DNA of 64,000 bases from Nonomuraea pusilla (GTDB taxonomy: Bacteria; Actinomycetota; Actinomycetes; Streptosporangiales; Streptosporangiaceae), in assembly GCF_900109355.1 (NCBI RefSeq), contig NZ_FOBF01000029.1, positions 1 to 64,000 on the forward strand. The letters are read 5' to 3'. Below the pieces are notes generated by a model, which was not told the origin of the DNA, searched no databases, and was given only the letters and a program-made list of their open reading frames with translations. Below are positions 32,805 to 41,814 of the stretch, in pieces. The position numbers and the translations under genes were made by a program. Position 1 is the first letter of the stretch; each line of letters starts with the position of its first letter.

Positions 32805-34619
32805 TCACGCGGGCCTGTCGTGACCGCTTCCCACGACTGGGGATTCGGGGACGGCCTGCGCGCGCAGCATCCGGGCGTACAGCCCGTGCGGCGCGCCGCG
32901 CAGCTCCGCGGGAGCGCCCTGCTCCGCCACCCGCCCGCCGTCCAGGGCCACGACCAGGTCGAAGCAGTCGAGCGCGGCGAACCTGTGGGAGACGACCACC
33001 GTCGTCCGGCCCCTGCGCGCGGCCAGCACCGCCCGCACGACCTCGCGTTCGGTCAGCGGGTCGAGCGCGGAGGTGGCCTCGTCCAGCACGAGCACGCGGG
33101 CGTCCGAGAGGAGGGCGCGGGCCAGCGCGACGCGCTGCCGCTCGCCGCCTGACAGCAGCGCCCCGCGCTCCCCCACGAACGTGTCGTAGCCGTCGGGGAG
33201 CGCCGCGATCCGCTCGTGGATCCCGGCGATCTCGCACGCCCGCACCAGCGCGTCCGCGGGGGCGTCCGGGTCGGCGTACCTGAGGTTGTCCGCCACCGAC
33301 CCCTGGAAGAGGAAGGGCTCCTGGGGGGCCACGCAGACCCGGCCTGGACGCGGCCCGCGCACCTCGCTCCCGTCGACGAGGACCGCCCCTTCGGCGGGCA
33401 GGTGCAGTCCGGCCAGCAGGTGACCGAGGGTGGTCTTGCCCGAGCCGCTCCGCCCGACGACCAGGACGGCGGACCCCGCCGGCACGTCGAGGCTGACGTC
33501 GCGCAGCGCCATCCGTCCTGGCCCGCCCGCCGCCGGATGGCCGAACGTGACCCGCCGCACGGCCAGCGCGCCGGGCCCGCGTCCGCCGCTCGCCGGCGGG
33601 TGCGGCTCGGCCGGTAGGTCGAGGTAGCCGAAGACCCTCTCGAACGCCCCCTGGACCGACCGCAGGTCGGTGACGGTCCCGAGGATCTGCCCGATCGGCT
33701 GGTACAGCCTGGACTGCAACGCGACGAAGGCGACGAGCGTGCCCGCGCTGACGTCACGGGCCAGGCCCGCCGCCAGGAACACCAGGTACGGGGTCACCAT
33801 GAAGAAGACGTGCGCCACGCTCAGCACCAGCTGGGCGGTCAGCCCGGCCCGCACCTGCAGCCGCGCCAGCCCGCGGCTCTCCCCCGCGAACGCCGCCCGC
33901 TCGTCGTCCTGCCTGCCGTGGACCCTCGCCAGCGTGACGCCGCCCAGTGACAGCCGCTCCGCGGCGATCGAGGAGAGCCGCGCCCTGGACTCCTGGCTGA
34001 CCGCCGACAGCCTGCCGAGGGCTCGTCCCGACCGGGAGGACACCCAGAGGACGACGGGCGCGAGCAGCACCGCGGCGGCGGCGAGCGGAACGGAGAGCGC
34101 GACCATCGCCGCCCCCGCCGTCGCGAACCCCAGGACTCCGGCGAGCGCCTCCGGCAAGGTGTCCCTGACCGCCCGCTCCACCTGGGCGGTGTCGCCCGTC
34201 AGCCGCGACTGGACCTCGCCGCCCTTCGTCCTGGCGAAGAAGGCGAGCGGCATGCGCTGGAGACGTCCGAACATCTCCTCGCGCAGGGTGTGCACCACGC
34301 TCTGCGCCGTCCTGGCGGCCAGCCAGGTCTGCGCGAGATCGGCCGCGCCCATCACGGCGGCGGCCAGCGCGGCCAGGGTGGCGAACTCGGCGAGCAGCGG
34401 CAGGTCGGGGCCGCCTGGCCCGAAGAGCGCCCGGTCGAAGACCGCCTGGGTCAGCAGCGGGAGCGCGGCGCCCAGCGCGGAGAAGACGCCGACGAGCAGG
34501 ACGACGAGCAGGATCGCCCAGCGGTGGGGCCGGAACAGCCGCGCGACCCTGCGCCAGGTCGCCGGAGCGTTCGCCGTCCCGGGCGCGGCCGTCGGGGCGG
34601 GTCCGGGTTCATGGGGCAC
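32805..34619 (-). CDS. lanT: ABC transporter, fused membrane and ATPase domains; lanthipeptide exporter
   Basis: 604 residues: exporter-type membrane domain (about 20-325, six helices; FFARTKGGEVQSRLTGDTAQVERAV is the typical coupling loop, in pieces) and ATPase (about 350-590) with GRSGSGKTTL, Q-loop APQEPFLFQ, signature LLSGGERQRVALARAL, LVLDEATSALD and HRFAALDCFD. There is no N-terminal C39 protease, as is usual in class III/IV clusters, where other proteases remove the leader. It follows the precursor gene after a hairpin and is the obvious exporter of the modified peptide. Confidence 0.9.
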   Translation of the reverse strand: MPHEPGPAPTAAPGTANAPATWRRVARLFRPHRWAILLVVLLVGVFSALGAALPLLTQAVFDRALFGPGGPDLPLLAEFATLAALAAAVMGAADLAQTWLAARTAQSVVHTLREEMFGRLQRMPLAFFARTKGGEVQSRLTGDTAQVERAVRDTLPEALAGVLGFATAGAAMVALSVPLAAAAVLLAPVVLWVSSRSGRALGRLSAVSQESRARLSSIAAERLSLGGVTLARVHGRQDDERAAFAGESRGLARLQVRAGLTAQLVLSVAHVFFMVTPYLVFLAAGLARDVSAGTLVAFVALQSRLYQPIGQILGTVTDLRSVQGAFERVFGYLDLPAEPHPPASGGRGPGALAVRRVTFGHPAAGGPGRMALRDVSLDVPAGSAVLVVGRSGSGKTTLGHLLAGLHLPAEGAVLVDGSEVRGPRPGRVCVAPQEPFLFQGSVADNLRYADPDAPADALVRACEIAGIHERIAALPDGYDTFVGERGALLSGGERQRVALARALLSDARVLVLDEATSALDPLTEREVVRAVLAARRGRTTVVVSHRFAALDCFDLVVALDGGRVAEQGAPAELRGAPHGLYARMLRAQAVPESPVVGSGHDRPA

Positions 34620-34664
34620 GGCGGGAGCTGTCCTTTTCCGGAGGTCGGGAGGGAGGGACGGCGG

Positions 34665-34693
34665 GGCCCCGCCCGCCAGGGGCGGGCGGGGCC
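34665..34693 (-). terminator. 13-bp hairpin between precursor and exporter genes
   Basis: GGCCCCGCCCGCC and GGCGGGCGGGGCC are perfect 13-bp arms with a three-base loop (AGG), starting 8 bases past the precursor stop. No T tract follows. Placed to make the short precursor mRNA abundant while allowing some read-through into the exporter. Confidence 0.75.
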
Positions 34694-34700
34694 GTGGGAC

Positions 34701-34811
34701 TCAGGCGTCGGTGCAGAGGCTGGTCGTGCTGCAGTTGGTCAGTCGCACGGACTCCCTCGCGGCAGGCTCGGTCTCCGGCAGGGCCTGAAGGTCCTGGACG
34801 TCGAACGACAT
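34701..34811 (-). CDS. lanA: Lanthipeptide precursor peptide (36 residues)
   Basis: ATG 34811 with AGGAG at proper spacing. The leader carries FDVQDLQALPETEP, like the LxALPETD/E leader helix of class III/IV precursors such as venezuelin's. The C-terminal part SVRLTNCSTTSLCTDA holds two Cys (27, 33) and six possible Ser/Thr donors, enough for two thioether rings. The gene lies between the LanL-like synthetase and the exporter, all on the minus strand. It is too short to be noticed by size-based gene finding. The cleavage point between leader and core cannot be fixed from sequence. Confidence 0.88.
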   Translation of the reverse strand: MSFDVQDLQALPETEPAARESVRLTNCSTTSLCTDA

Positions 34812-34890
34812 GGTCTTCTCCTCTCCTCGGTCGCCGGGCCGCCCTTGCGCGTCCCGGACGTCACTCCGCCGTCCCTGGGGGAACGGCGCG

Positions 34891-37563
34891 TCATGGGGCG
34901 GCCGGCAGCCACATCCGGGTGGAGCGGTCGCGCAGCCGCAGGAGGAAGGCGAGGACGCCCGCCGTTCCTCCCAGGTAGGTGAGCGGGACGTCGCCGTCGC
35001 CGCTGGGAACGAGCAGCCGCCCGCCGTGGTCGGCCGCCGCGGCCTCCAGGCAGCCGGCCAGGTCCAGCGCCCACCGCCGGTAGCGCTCCTCGCCGGTCAG
35101 CTCGGCGAGGTCGAGCAGGAACTCCCCGTCGCCGGGAAGCCCGTGGCAGTGCGCCTGCCCCGACTGCCAGCGGGTGCGGTGCACGGCCTTCGCCGCCTTG
35201 CGGGCCAGGTCGAGCGACACCGGATCGCCCGTCGCCCGCCAGTGGCGCACCAGGAAGGTGCCGATGCCGGAGGAACCGCTGCACCAGTGCGGGCGGCGCG
35301 GCCACAGCGTCTCCGGCTCGCCGCGTGTCGTCGGCCACCAGGCCGTGTCGCCCTGCACGTCGGCGTACGCGGCGAAGGCGCGCGCGATCTCGTCCACCGT
35401 GGTCGTCCAGTCGGGCCGGTCGAGGGCGAGGCCCGCGTGGAGCAGGGCGGTGCCGATCCCCGCGATGCCGTGGGCGAACCCGAAGTGGTCGACCCCGGCG
35501 AGCCCGGAGTCGTACGACTCGGGCGTCGCCCACCGGGGGTGACCGTCCAGGTACGACCGCGTCTCGTGCAGGGTGTGGAACACGCGGGCGGCGTGCTCCC
35601 GCAGGGCGGGGTCGCCGGTGCGCGAGGCGAGGTGCAGCACCGCCAGGCCGCAGCCGGCCAGCCCGTGGGTCACGTCGGGGCTGGGGGTGTCCGCCGGCAG
35701 CTTCGCCGCCGACTCGGCGGCGAAGCGGGCCGTCGCGCCGTCGCCGAGCGCGGTGGCCGCCTCGTGCAGGGCCCACAGGGTTCCTGAGCGCCCGAAGTAC
35801 AGGCCGGGCCGCAGGACGGGCTCGCGTTCCAGCCGCCGCCTCAGCCACCGGGTCAGGGCGGCGACGGCGTCGCCGACGTCCGCCGCCGGCAGGGCCCGGG
35901 TCAGCACGCCGAGGACGCCGGCCGCGCCGGCGCTGACCGCGCACGGGTCGGCCTCGGCGTCGTCCATCAGGTTGTTCCAGGGGGACGGGCTGTCCTCGCC
36001 CGCGTCCATCGTCTCGACCAGGTGGGCGATCCCGTCGCTGATCATGCGGTCGAGCCGGCCGGGCGGCCGGGGCGAGGCCGCAGAGGCCGCAGAGGCCGCA
36101 GAGGCCGTGGAGGCGGTGGAGGCGGTGGAGGCGGTGGCCCCGGGAGCGAGGCCGGCCAGGAAGCGCTCGCAGGCGTCCAGCGACCAGCGCCGGGCCGGTT
36201 CCGCCGCGAGCAGCCCCTCGACGAGGGGGCGCAGCAGGGCGAGGGTGGGGTTGGCCGTCGCGGCCCCCGCGACCCGGGCGAGGACCGGCTCCCCGGGATG
36301 CGCCCCGACCGCGAGGAAGAAGGCCAGCGCGCCGAGGGCGTAGCGGTCGGCGCTCTCGTCCGGAGCCGGACGCAGCCGCCCGGCCTGGCCGGCCAGCTCG
36401 GGCGCCACATACCCGGCGGTGCCGCCGGCCGGCACGGTGTCCCCCGGCGCCGCGGCGTGCTCCAGATCGATGAGCCGAAGCTCGCCGTCGGGCAGCACGA
36501 CCACGTTGTTCGGCGACACGTCGCCGATCCTGAGCCCCCTGCCGTGGACGGCGCGTACCAGGGCGACCAGGCGGGTGAGCACCCGCAGCGCCGGCTCGGC
36601 GGCGACGCCGAAGCCGCTCTCCCCCAGCGGGCCGGTGTGCCGGTCCACCCAGCGCTGCAGCGTCATGCCCGGCAGGTACTCCTCCGCCAGGAAGACGTGC
36701 CCGCCCTGCTCGAAGAAGTCCACGACGGCGGGCACGGTGCCGCTGGACGCCAGCTCCCGCAGCCGCAGATGCTCGGCCGCGACCCGGCCGGCGGCGTCCA
36801 CGCCGCGCAGGTCGGCGCAGGCGTGCGGCCGGCCCTCCTTGATGATCACCTCGTGCCCGGTCTTGGTGTCCTCCGCGTGGTACACGCCTCCCCGGTTGGA
36901 GTGCCGGATGGCCCGGCGCACCACGAACCGGTCGTTCAGCAGCACCGCGGCGGCTCTCCTCGCGGGGGGCGGGGCCTCGAACGGGCAGGCCGCGAACGGC
37001 GGCGGGGAGAAGCGCGGCTCGCGCGGGTCGAGCACGAACTCCCCGTCGGGGGCCCGCAGCCGGACCTCGTAGAACCCGTCGTTGCCCAGCACCCGGTGCC
37101 CGGTGAACGCCCCGTAGCGGTAGTGCACGATCCCGCCGGGCCGGTACGGGCGGTCGGACAGGACGAGCGGGCCGGGCAGCCCCCGGGTGGCCTCGTCGAG
37201 CAGCGCGGCGAGCCGTACCGACTCGGCGTCGTCACGCGGGTAGACCGTCACGAACTTGCCGGCCTGCCCGCGGGCGCAGTGCGCCTGCAGGAGCTTCCAG
37301 TACTCGCCCAGCCGTACGGGGAACTTGAAGGCGCAGCCGGCTTCGACCAGCACCCGCGAGGCGCGGGAGAGCACTATGGGAGCCGACAGCATCGTCGCCG
37401 AGACGTGCAGCTTCCATCCCTGGCGGGGCATCGGGTAGCCGTGCGGGGTGACCCCGCACCAGAAGTCGCCGGGCCTGACCGACCAGCCGTCCGCGCCGGC
37501 GCGGGCCAGCTCGGCCCTGACGATGTCCTGGAGCAGGTCCGGATCCTCCACGTGCGTCGCCAC
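34891..37563 (-). CDS. lanL: Class IV-type lanthipeptide synthetase: lyase, kinase and zinc cyclase (LanL-like)
   Basis: 890 residues from GTG 37563 (GGGGAGG ahead). Lyase domain about 1-215: WKLHVSATMLSAP, GKFVTVYP, LVLSDRPYRPGG and VHYRYGAF. Kinase domain about 220-470: VIIKEGRPHA lysine, catalytic Asp348 in IGDVSPNN, metal Asp366 in LIDLEHA. Cyclase about 520-890: GFAHGIAGIG (His698), WCSGSSGIG (Cys761), QAHCHGLPG (Cys806, His807). The three zinc ligands separate LanL (class IV) from LanKC (class III), which lacks them. It phosphorylates Ser/Thr of the precursor, eliminates phosphate and closes lanthionines. A 9-bp repeat encodes an Ala/Ser/Thr linker (36075-36137) between kinase and cyclase. 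Confidence 0.92.
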   Translation of the reverse strand: MATHVEDPDLLQDIVRAELARAGADGWSVRPGDFWCGVTPHGYPMPRQGWKLHVSATMLSAPIVLSRASRVLVEAGCAFKFPVRLGEYWKLLQAHCARGQAGKFVTVYPRDDAESVRLAALLDEATRGLPGPLVLSDRPYRPGGIVHYRYGAFTGHRVLGNDGFYEVRLRAPDGEFVLDPREPRFSPPPFAACPFEAPPPARRAAAVLLNDRFVVRRAIRHSNRGGVYHAEDTKTGHEVIIKEGRPHACADLRGVDAAGRVAAEHLRLRELASSGTVPAVVDFFEQGGHVFLAEEYLPGMTLQRWVDRHTGPLGESGFGVAAEPALRVLTRLVALVRAVHGRGLRIGDVSPNNVVVLPDGELRLIDLEHAAAPGDTVPAGGTAGYVAPELAGQAGRLRPAPDESADRYALGALAFFLAVGAHPGEPVLARVAGAATANPTLALLRPLVEGLLAAEPARRWSLDACERFLAGLAPGATASTASTASTASAASAASAASPRPPGRLDRMISDGIAHLVETMDAGEDSPSPWNNLMDDAEADPCAVSAGAAGVLGVLTRALPAADVGDAVAALTRWLRRRLEREPVLRPGLYFGRSGTLWALHEAATALGDGATARFAAESAAKLPADTPSPDVTHGLAGCGLAVLHLASRTGDPALREHAARVFHTLHETRSYLDGHPRWATPESYDSGLAGVDHFGFAHGIAGIGTALLHAGLALDRPDWTTTVDEIARAFAAYADVQGDTAWWPTTRGEPETLWPRRPHWCSGSSGIGTFLVRHWRATGDPVSLDLARKAAKAVHRTRWQSGQAHCHGLPGDGEFLLDLAELTGEERYRRWALDLAGCLEAAAADHGGRLLVPSGDGDVPLTYLGGTAGVLAFLLRLRDRSTRMWLPAAP

Positions 37564-37737
37564 CCCGGTGCCTCCCCGTGAGCCGCTGGTTCCTCAGGAC
37601 ACCGGCGAGTCTCGCGGGGCCGTCTAAACAACCACTTGTGGCGTCTTACGAGACCTCACCCGGCCGCCCTTGCGGCGGCTGAACCCGCGCCCGGAGCGGG
37701 CAGAACCTTTTCCGGGGTTCCGCCGTCAAAGCAGAAC

Positions 37738-38229
37738 ATGATGAAGACGATGATCGGCGCCTCCTTCCTCGCCGCCTCGCTGCTGGTCTGCGGCGCCACA
37801 GCGGCCGGCGCCCAGACGAAGCCGGCGCTGGGCCCGTACGGCTACGGCGCCGTGAAGCTCGGCATGACGGCCAAGCAGGCCCAGGCCACGGGTGAGGTCG
37901 TCAAGAAGATGCCGGGCAACGGCGGCTGCTCCGGCTGGGACCTCAAGAAGTTCCCCAACCCCAAGGACGCGGTCGGCGTCTACATCTCCCCGAGGAAGGG
38001 CGTCGCCGCCATCTTCGCCGCGAAGGGCATGACGACCCCCGAGGGCATCACGATCGGCTCCACCCTCAAGCGGGTGAAGGCCGTCTACCCGCGGATCAAG
38101 CAGGACTTCCACGGCTACTACGTGATCACCGTCCCCGGCAACAAGAAGGCGTACTACAGCTTCGGCGTCACGCGCGGCAAGGTCACCGAGTACGGCATCG
38201 CGCTCAACGACCAGGACTGCTTCAACTAA
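37738..38229 (+). CDS. Small secreted protein, unknown function
   Basis: 163 residues. Sec signal peptide MMKTMIGASFLAASLLVCG, cleavage after AGA. The mature part has YGAVKLGMTAKQAQATGEV, repeated in spirit later as EGITIGSTLKRVKAVYP; these two segments fit a tandem fold of the kind seen in small outer-surface proteins with LGMT motifs. Two Cys (GGCSGW and the terminal QDCFN) may form a disulfide. There is no strong ribosome site. The gene runs divergently from the lanthipeptide synthetase gene; a link is not shown. Confidence 0.7.
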   Translation: MMKTMIGASFLAASLLVCGATAAGAQTKPALGPYGYGAVKLGMTAKQAQATGEVVKKMPGNGGCSGWDLKKFPNPKDAVGVYISPRKGVAAIFAAKGMTTPEGITIGSTLKRVKAVYPRIKQDFHGYYVITVPGNKKAYYSFGVTRGKVTEYGIALNDQDCFN

Positions 38230-38285
38230 CGCACCTTGGGCCCGAGCGGCGGGGCCGGGAAGGAACCGGGGCCGGGGTCCCATAC

Positions 38286-38300
38286 GTCACCATTGGTGAC
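38286..38300. promoter_or_regulatory. Inverted repeat before the AIM24 gene
   Basis: GTCACC-ATT-GGTGAC, perfect 6-bp arms, 28 bp before the AIM24 start and 56 bp past the preceding stop. It may be an operator or a weak terminator. Confidence 0.35.
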
Positions 38301-38327
38301 AGGACTCCGGCCCGTGGAAAGGACCTC

Positions 38328-38993
38328 ATGCGCAGCCCACTTCTGGGAAACCTCGACCCCCAGCGGGTCCCCGGCACGTTCGCCCTGCAGAACTCCAAGA
38401 TGCTCCGCGTGCAGGTGTCGGGCGACGTGCTCGCCCGGCAGGGCTCCATGGTGGCCTTCCAGGGCCAGATGGACTTCGACTACGAGGGGTCGGGCGGGGT
38501 CGGCAAGCTGCTGAAGAAGATGGTGACGGGCGAGGGCGCGCCGCTCATGCGGGTCAAGGGGCAGGGGATGCTGTTCCTGGCCGACAACGCCGACGACGTC
38601 CACCTGTTCTACCTGGAGAACGAGGCCCTCACCGTCAACGGCCGCAACCTGCTCGCCATGGACGCGCAGCTCACCTGGGACATCCAGCGCGTCCAGGGCG
38701 CGGGCATCGCCGCCGGCGGCCTGTTCAACATGACGATCAGGGGCACGGGCTGGGTGGCGGTGACGGCGCACGGCGCGCCGGTGCTGCTCGACACCTCCCG
38801 GCTGCCGACGTACGTCGACGGGCAGTCGGCCGTCTGCTGGAGCGCCGGGCTGCACGTGGGCGTCAACCGGACGATGAAGGCCGGGGCGCTGATCGGCCGG
38901 GGCAGCGGCGAGGCTCTGCAGCTCGCCTTCCAGGGCCAGGGCTTCGTCCTGGTGCAGGCGAGCGAGGGCCCGCCGGTGCCGCAGACCCGCTGA
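38328..38993 (+). CDS. AIM24-family protein
   Basis: 221 residues. The glycine-rich beta fold of the AIM24/TerD-like family is shown by MLRVQVSGDVLARQGSMVAFQG, GEGAPLMRVKGQGMLFLAD, FYLENEALTVNGRNLLAMD and IRGTGWVAVTAHGAPVLLD (each a strand-turn unit). The bacterial role is unknown; mitochondrial AIM24 supports inner-membrane organisation. No signal peptide, so cytoplasmic. Confidence 0.88.
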   Translation: MRSPLLGNLDPQRVPGTFALQNSKMLRVQVSGDVLARQGSMVAFQGQMDFDYEGSGGVGKLLKKMVTGEGAPLMRVKGQGMLFLADNADDVHLFYLENEALTVNGRNLLAMDAQLTWDIQRVQGAGIAAGGLFNMTIRGTGWVAVTAHGAPVLLDTSRLPTYVDGQSAVCWSAGLHVGVNRTMKAGALIGRGSGEALQLAFQGQGFVLVQASEGPPVPQTR

Positions 38994-39018
38994 CGCGCGG
39001 CGGCGGGCGCCCCGGCCC

Positions 39019-40362
39019 TCAGCCGACGATGACGCGCTCCTCGGGGAGCTCGTACCGGCGGGTGCGCTGCTTCAGCGCGAGTGCCGAGCCGAGGGTGAGC
39101 GGCCCCGTCCTGCCGACGAACATGAGCAGCACCAGCAGCAGCTGGCCCGCGGTGCCGGTCTGGGCGGTGATGCCGGTGGACAGGCCGACCGTGCCGAAGG
39201 CCGAGACCACCTCGAAGAGCACCTCGTCCAGGCCGTGCGGGGTGAGGACGAGCAGCGCGTAGGTGGACGCGGCGATCAGCGTCACGCTGATCAGGGTCAG
39301 GGAGATGGCCTGGCGCTGGGCGTGCTCGGGCACCCGCCGGTTCCCCACGTTCACCTGCGGCTCGCCCCGCAGCTCCGCCCAGACGACGAAGGCCAGCAGG
39401 CCGAACGTGGTCACCTTGATGCCGCCCGCCGTGCCGGCGCTGCCGCCGCCGACGAACATCAGCACGTCGGTCGCGAGCCAGCTGGACGGGTGCATCTGCG
39501 CGAGGTCCAGGCTGTTGAACCCGGCGGTACGCGGCATGACGGCGGTGAAGAAGGCGGCGAGGAGCTTGCCGGGGCCGTCCAGCGGGCCGAGCGTGCGGGG
39601 GTTGCGCCACTCGGTGGCCAGGAACACCAGCGTGCCGCAGACCAGCAGCGCCACGGTGACGACGACGGTGACGCGGGTGAGCATCGACCAGCGGCCGGGC
39701 CGCCGCCGCAGCGTGATCAGCTCGAACAGCACCGGGTAGCCCAGCCCGCCCACGATCACGGCCGCCGCGATCGTCCCGCAGATCCACGGGTCGGTGACGA
39801 AACGGATGAGGTTGTCCGGCCACAGGGCGAACCCGGCGTTGTTGAACGCCGAGATCGCGTGGAAGACGCCCAGATAGAGGGCTCGTCCGGGCGGCTCGCC
39901 GTAGCCCAGGAGGAAGCGGGCGGTCAGGACCGCCGCCGCGGCCGCCTCGCAGGCGAGGCTGAAGACGACGACCTTGCGCACGACCCGGCGCACGTCGGCC
40001 AGGCTGAACGTCTTGGTCTCCGCCTGGGCGAAGATCTTGGCGCGTAACCCGATCCTGCCCGACACCAGGACGGTGAACAGCGTCGCGAGCGTCATGATCC
40101 CGAGGCCGCCGACCTGGATCAGCCCGGCGATGACGACCTGGCCGAAGACCGACCAGTGCGTCGCGGTGTCCACGACCGCGAGGCCCGTCACGCACACGGC
40201 GGACGTCGCGGTGAACAGCGCGGCCTGCCAGCCCGCCGAGTGGCCGGAGGCGGTGGCGACGGGCAGCGCGAGCAGCGCGGTGCCGCAGGCGACGGCCACG
40301 CCGAAGCCGAGCACCACCATCTGCGACGGATGGGTGAAGCGGGCCTGCCAGGCGCGGGTCAT
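39019..40362 (-). CDS. Trk/Ktr-type potassium transporter membrane subunit (TrkH/KtrB)
   Basis: 447 residues from ATG 40362, in a four-base overlap with the antiporter gene. Four P-loop repeats with the filter glycines are visible: ATSAVCVTGLAV, SAFNNAGFAL, MPRTAGFNS and SAFGTVGLSTG, each between two helices, and GGGSAGTAGGIKVTT is the flexible gate region. Transports K+ driven by Na+ or H+, normally with a cytoplasmic TrkA/KtrA partner, which is not in this window. Pairing with a cation/proton antiporter suggests joint control of ion balance. Confidence 0.92.
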   Translation of the reverse strand: MTRAWQARFTHPSQMVVLGFGVAVACGTALLALPVATASGHSAGWQAALFTATSAVCVTGLAVVDTATHWSVFGQVVIAGLIQVGGLGIMTLATLFTVLVSGRIGLRAKIFAQAETKTFSLADVRRVVRKVVVFSLACEAAAAAVLTARFLLGYGEPPGRALYLGVFHAISAFNNAGFALWPDNLIRFVTDPWICGTIAAAVIVGGLGYPVLFELITLRRRPGRWSMLTRVTVVVTVALLVCGTLVFLATEWRNPRTLGPLDGPGKLLAAFFTAVMPRTAGFNSLDLAQMHPSSWLATDVLMFVGGGSAGTAGGIKVTTFGLLAFVVWAELRGEPQVNVGNRRVPEHAQRQAISLTLISVTLIAASTYALLVLTPHGLDEVLFEVVSAFGTVGLSTGITAQTGTAGQLLLVLLMFVGRTGPLTLGSALALKQRTRRYELPEERVIVG

Positions 40363-41591
40363 GACGGCGACCCTCCGCCTTCCCTGTCGCGCCGGCGCCA
40401 CGCCGCGTGGAACCAGGCCGGGACCTCGCGCTCGTCGTCGAAGCCGCGGGCCACCACGATGTCGGTCGAGCTGTGCAGCAGGATCGACAGCACGATGGTC
40501 ACCGCCACGAGCTGGAACACCTGCTGCGCGGCGGCGATGCCGGAGCCGAGCACCAGCAGCCCGTACACGACCGAGGCGAAGCCCTTCGGCCCGAACCACG
40601 CCACCGCCGCCTGCTCCCGCACCGACAGGCCGGCGCGCAGGAACGAGATCCAGATCGCGACCGGGCGGGCCAGCACGAGCGCGAGCACCGCGAACAGCCA
40701 GCCCTGCCAGCCGACCGAGCCCAGCAGCGCCGGGGTGATGAGCGCCCCGAACACCAGCAGCGCCGCGAGCTTGAACACCTCGGCGATGAGCTCGCCGAAG
40801 TGCTCGAACGACTCGCGCTGCCGCTGCCCGAAGGTGGCCACGGTGATGCCGGCCGAGAACGCGGCCAGGAACAGGTTGCCGTGCGTGGCCTTGCCGACGG
40901 CGAGCACCAGCAGGCCGATGGCGAGGGCGTTGAGCGGCTCGTACGGGGTGGAGGCGGAGAACCAGCGCGTCTGCTCCAGCCTGATGGCCGCCCACGGCAC
41001 GGCGACCCCGATGAGGACGCCCAGGCCGAGCTCCAGCCCGAGCTCGCCCAGGTGCAGGTCGGCCGAGCCGGAGGCGACGGCCAGGAACAGGATGACGAAC
41101 GGCAGGGCGAGGCCGTCGTTGACGCCGGACTCGACGTTGAGGAGCTGGCGCAGCCGGGGCGGGACCTTCTCGTTGCCGACGAGCGCGGCGGCGAACACCG
41201 GGTCGGTCGGCGCCAGGATCGCGCCGATCAGCAGCGACTCGATCCAGCCGAGGCCGATCAGGTAGTGGGCGCCGACGGCGGTGATGACCAGGGTGAGCGG
41301 CAGGCCCCAGCCGAGCGCGCGGCCCGGCAGCCGCCACGCGCCGCGCAGCTCGGCCCAGCCCACCCGCATGCCGTCGGTGAACAGCACGGTGAACAGCGCC
41401 AGCTCCGCGAGCGTCGCCACGAGGTCGTCGCCGGGTTTGAGCGACACCACGCCCAGCACGCCGTCGCCGAGCAGGAAGCCGGCCACCAGGAACAGCGCGG
41501 CCGTGGACAGGATGGTGCGGTGGGCCAGGCTCGACAGCAGCACGGCCAGCAGGAGCACGCCCGCGAACGCGATCAGCAAGGTGGTGCCCAT
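40359..41591 (-). CDS. Cation:proton antiporter (CPA1, NhaP-like)
   Basis: 410 residues from ATG 41591 (GTG 41600 is in frame). About twelve helices. The ion-binding motifs LAPTDPVFAAAL and NVESGVNDGLALP (ESGxND with the transport Asp) are those of CPA1 exchangers; WFGPKGFASVVYGLL is the second conserved stretch. The final 30 residues are cytoplasmic and charged. The ATG overlaps by one base the stop of a nine-codon frame with a good ribosome site, so translation may depend on it. Translated together with the K+ transporter. Confidence 0.9.
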   Translation of the reverse strand: MGTTLLIAFAGVLLLAVLLSSLAHRTILSTAALFLVAGFLLGDGVLGVVSLKPGDDLVATLAELALFTVLFTDGMRVGWAELRGAWRLPGRALGWGLPLTLVITAVGAHYLIGLGWIESLLIGAILAPTDPVFAAALVGNEKVPPRLRQLLNVESGVNDGLALPFVILFLAVASGSADLHLGELGLELGLGVLIGVAVPWAAIRLEQTRWFSASTPYEPLNALAIGLLVLAVGKATHGNLFLAAFSAGITVATFGQRQRESFEHFGELIAEVFKLAALLVFGALITPALLGSVGWQGWLFAVLALVLARPVAIWISFLRAGLSVREQAAVAWFGPKGFASVVYGLLVLGSGIAAAQQVFQLVAVTIVLSILLHSSTDIVVARGFDDEREVPAWFHAAWRRRDREGGGSPS

Positions 41592-41617
41592 CAGCGGCAC
41601 CGCGAGCAGGGGGTCAT
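41591..41617 (-). CDS. Possible coupled leader peptide MTPCSRCR
   Basis: An ATG at 41617 preceded by CTGGAGG opens an eight-residue frame with two Cys; its TGA overlaps the antiporter ATG (TGATG). The antiporter start itself has no ribosome site, so re-initiation after this peptide is a reasonable reading. Very short, so chance cannot be excluded. Confidence 0.35.
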   Translation of the reverse strand: MTPCSRCR

Positions 41618-41814
41618 GGCGGGAGGCCTCCAGTCAGGGGTTTCGTGAATCTCGCCGACCAGGCTTCCCGGCACACCGGGCGCTACCTTAACAGTTCGCC
41701 CATCCCTGAGCATCACCGGACCACGGGAGCATTCCACGGCCCGGATTCGGGCCGGTGGGGTGCGACTCGCCGGTGGGCGGCAACACAACCGGCCGGCACG
41801 GCGTCTAACCAGAT

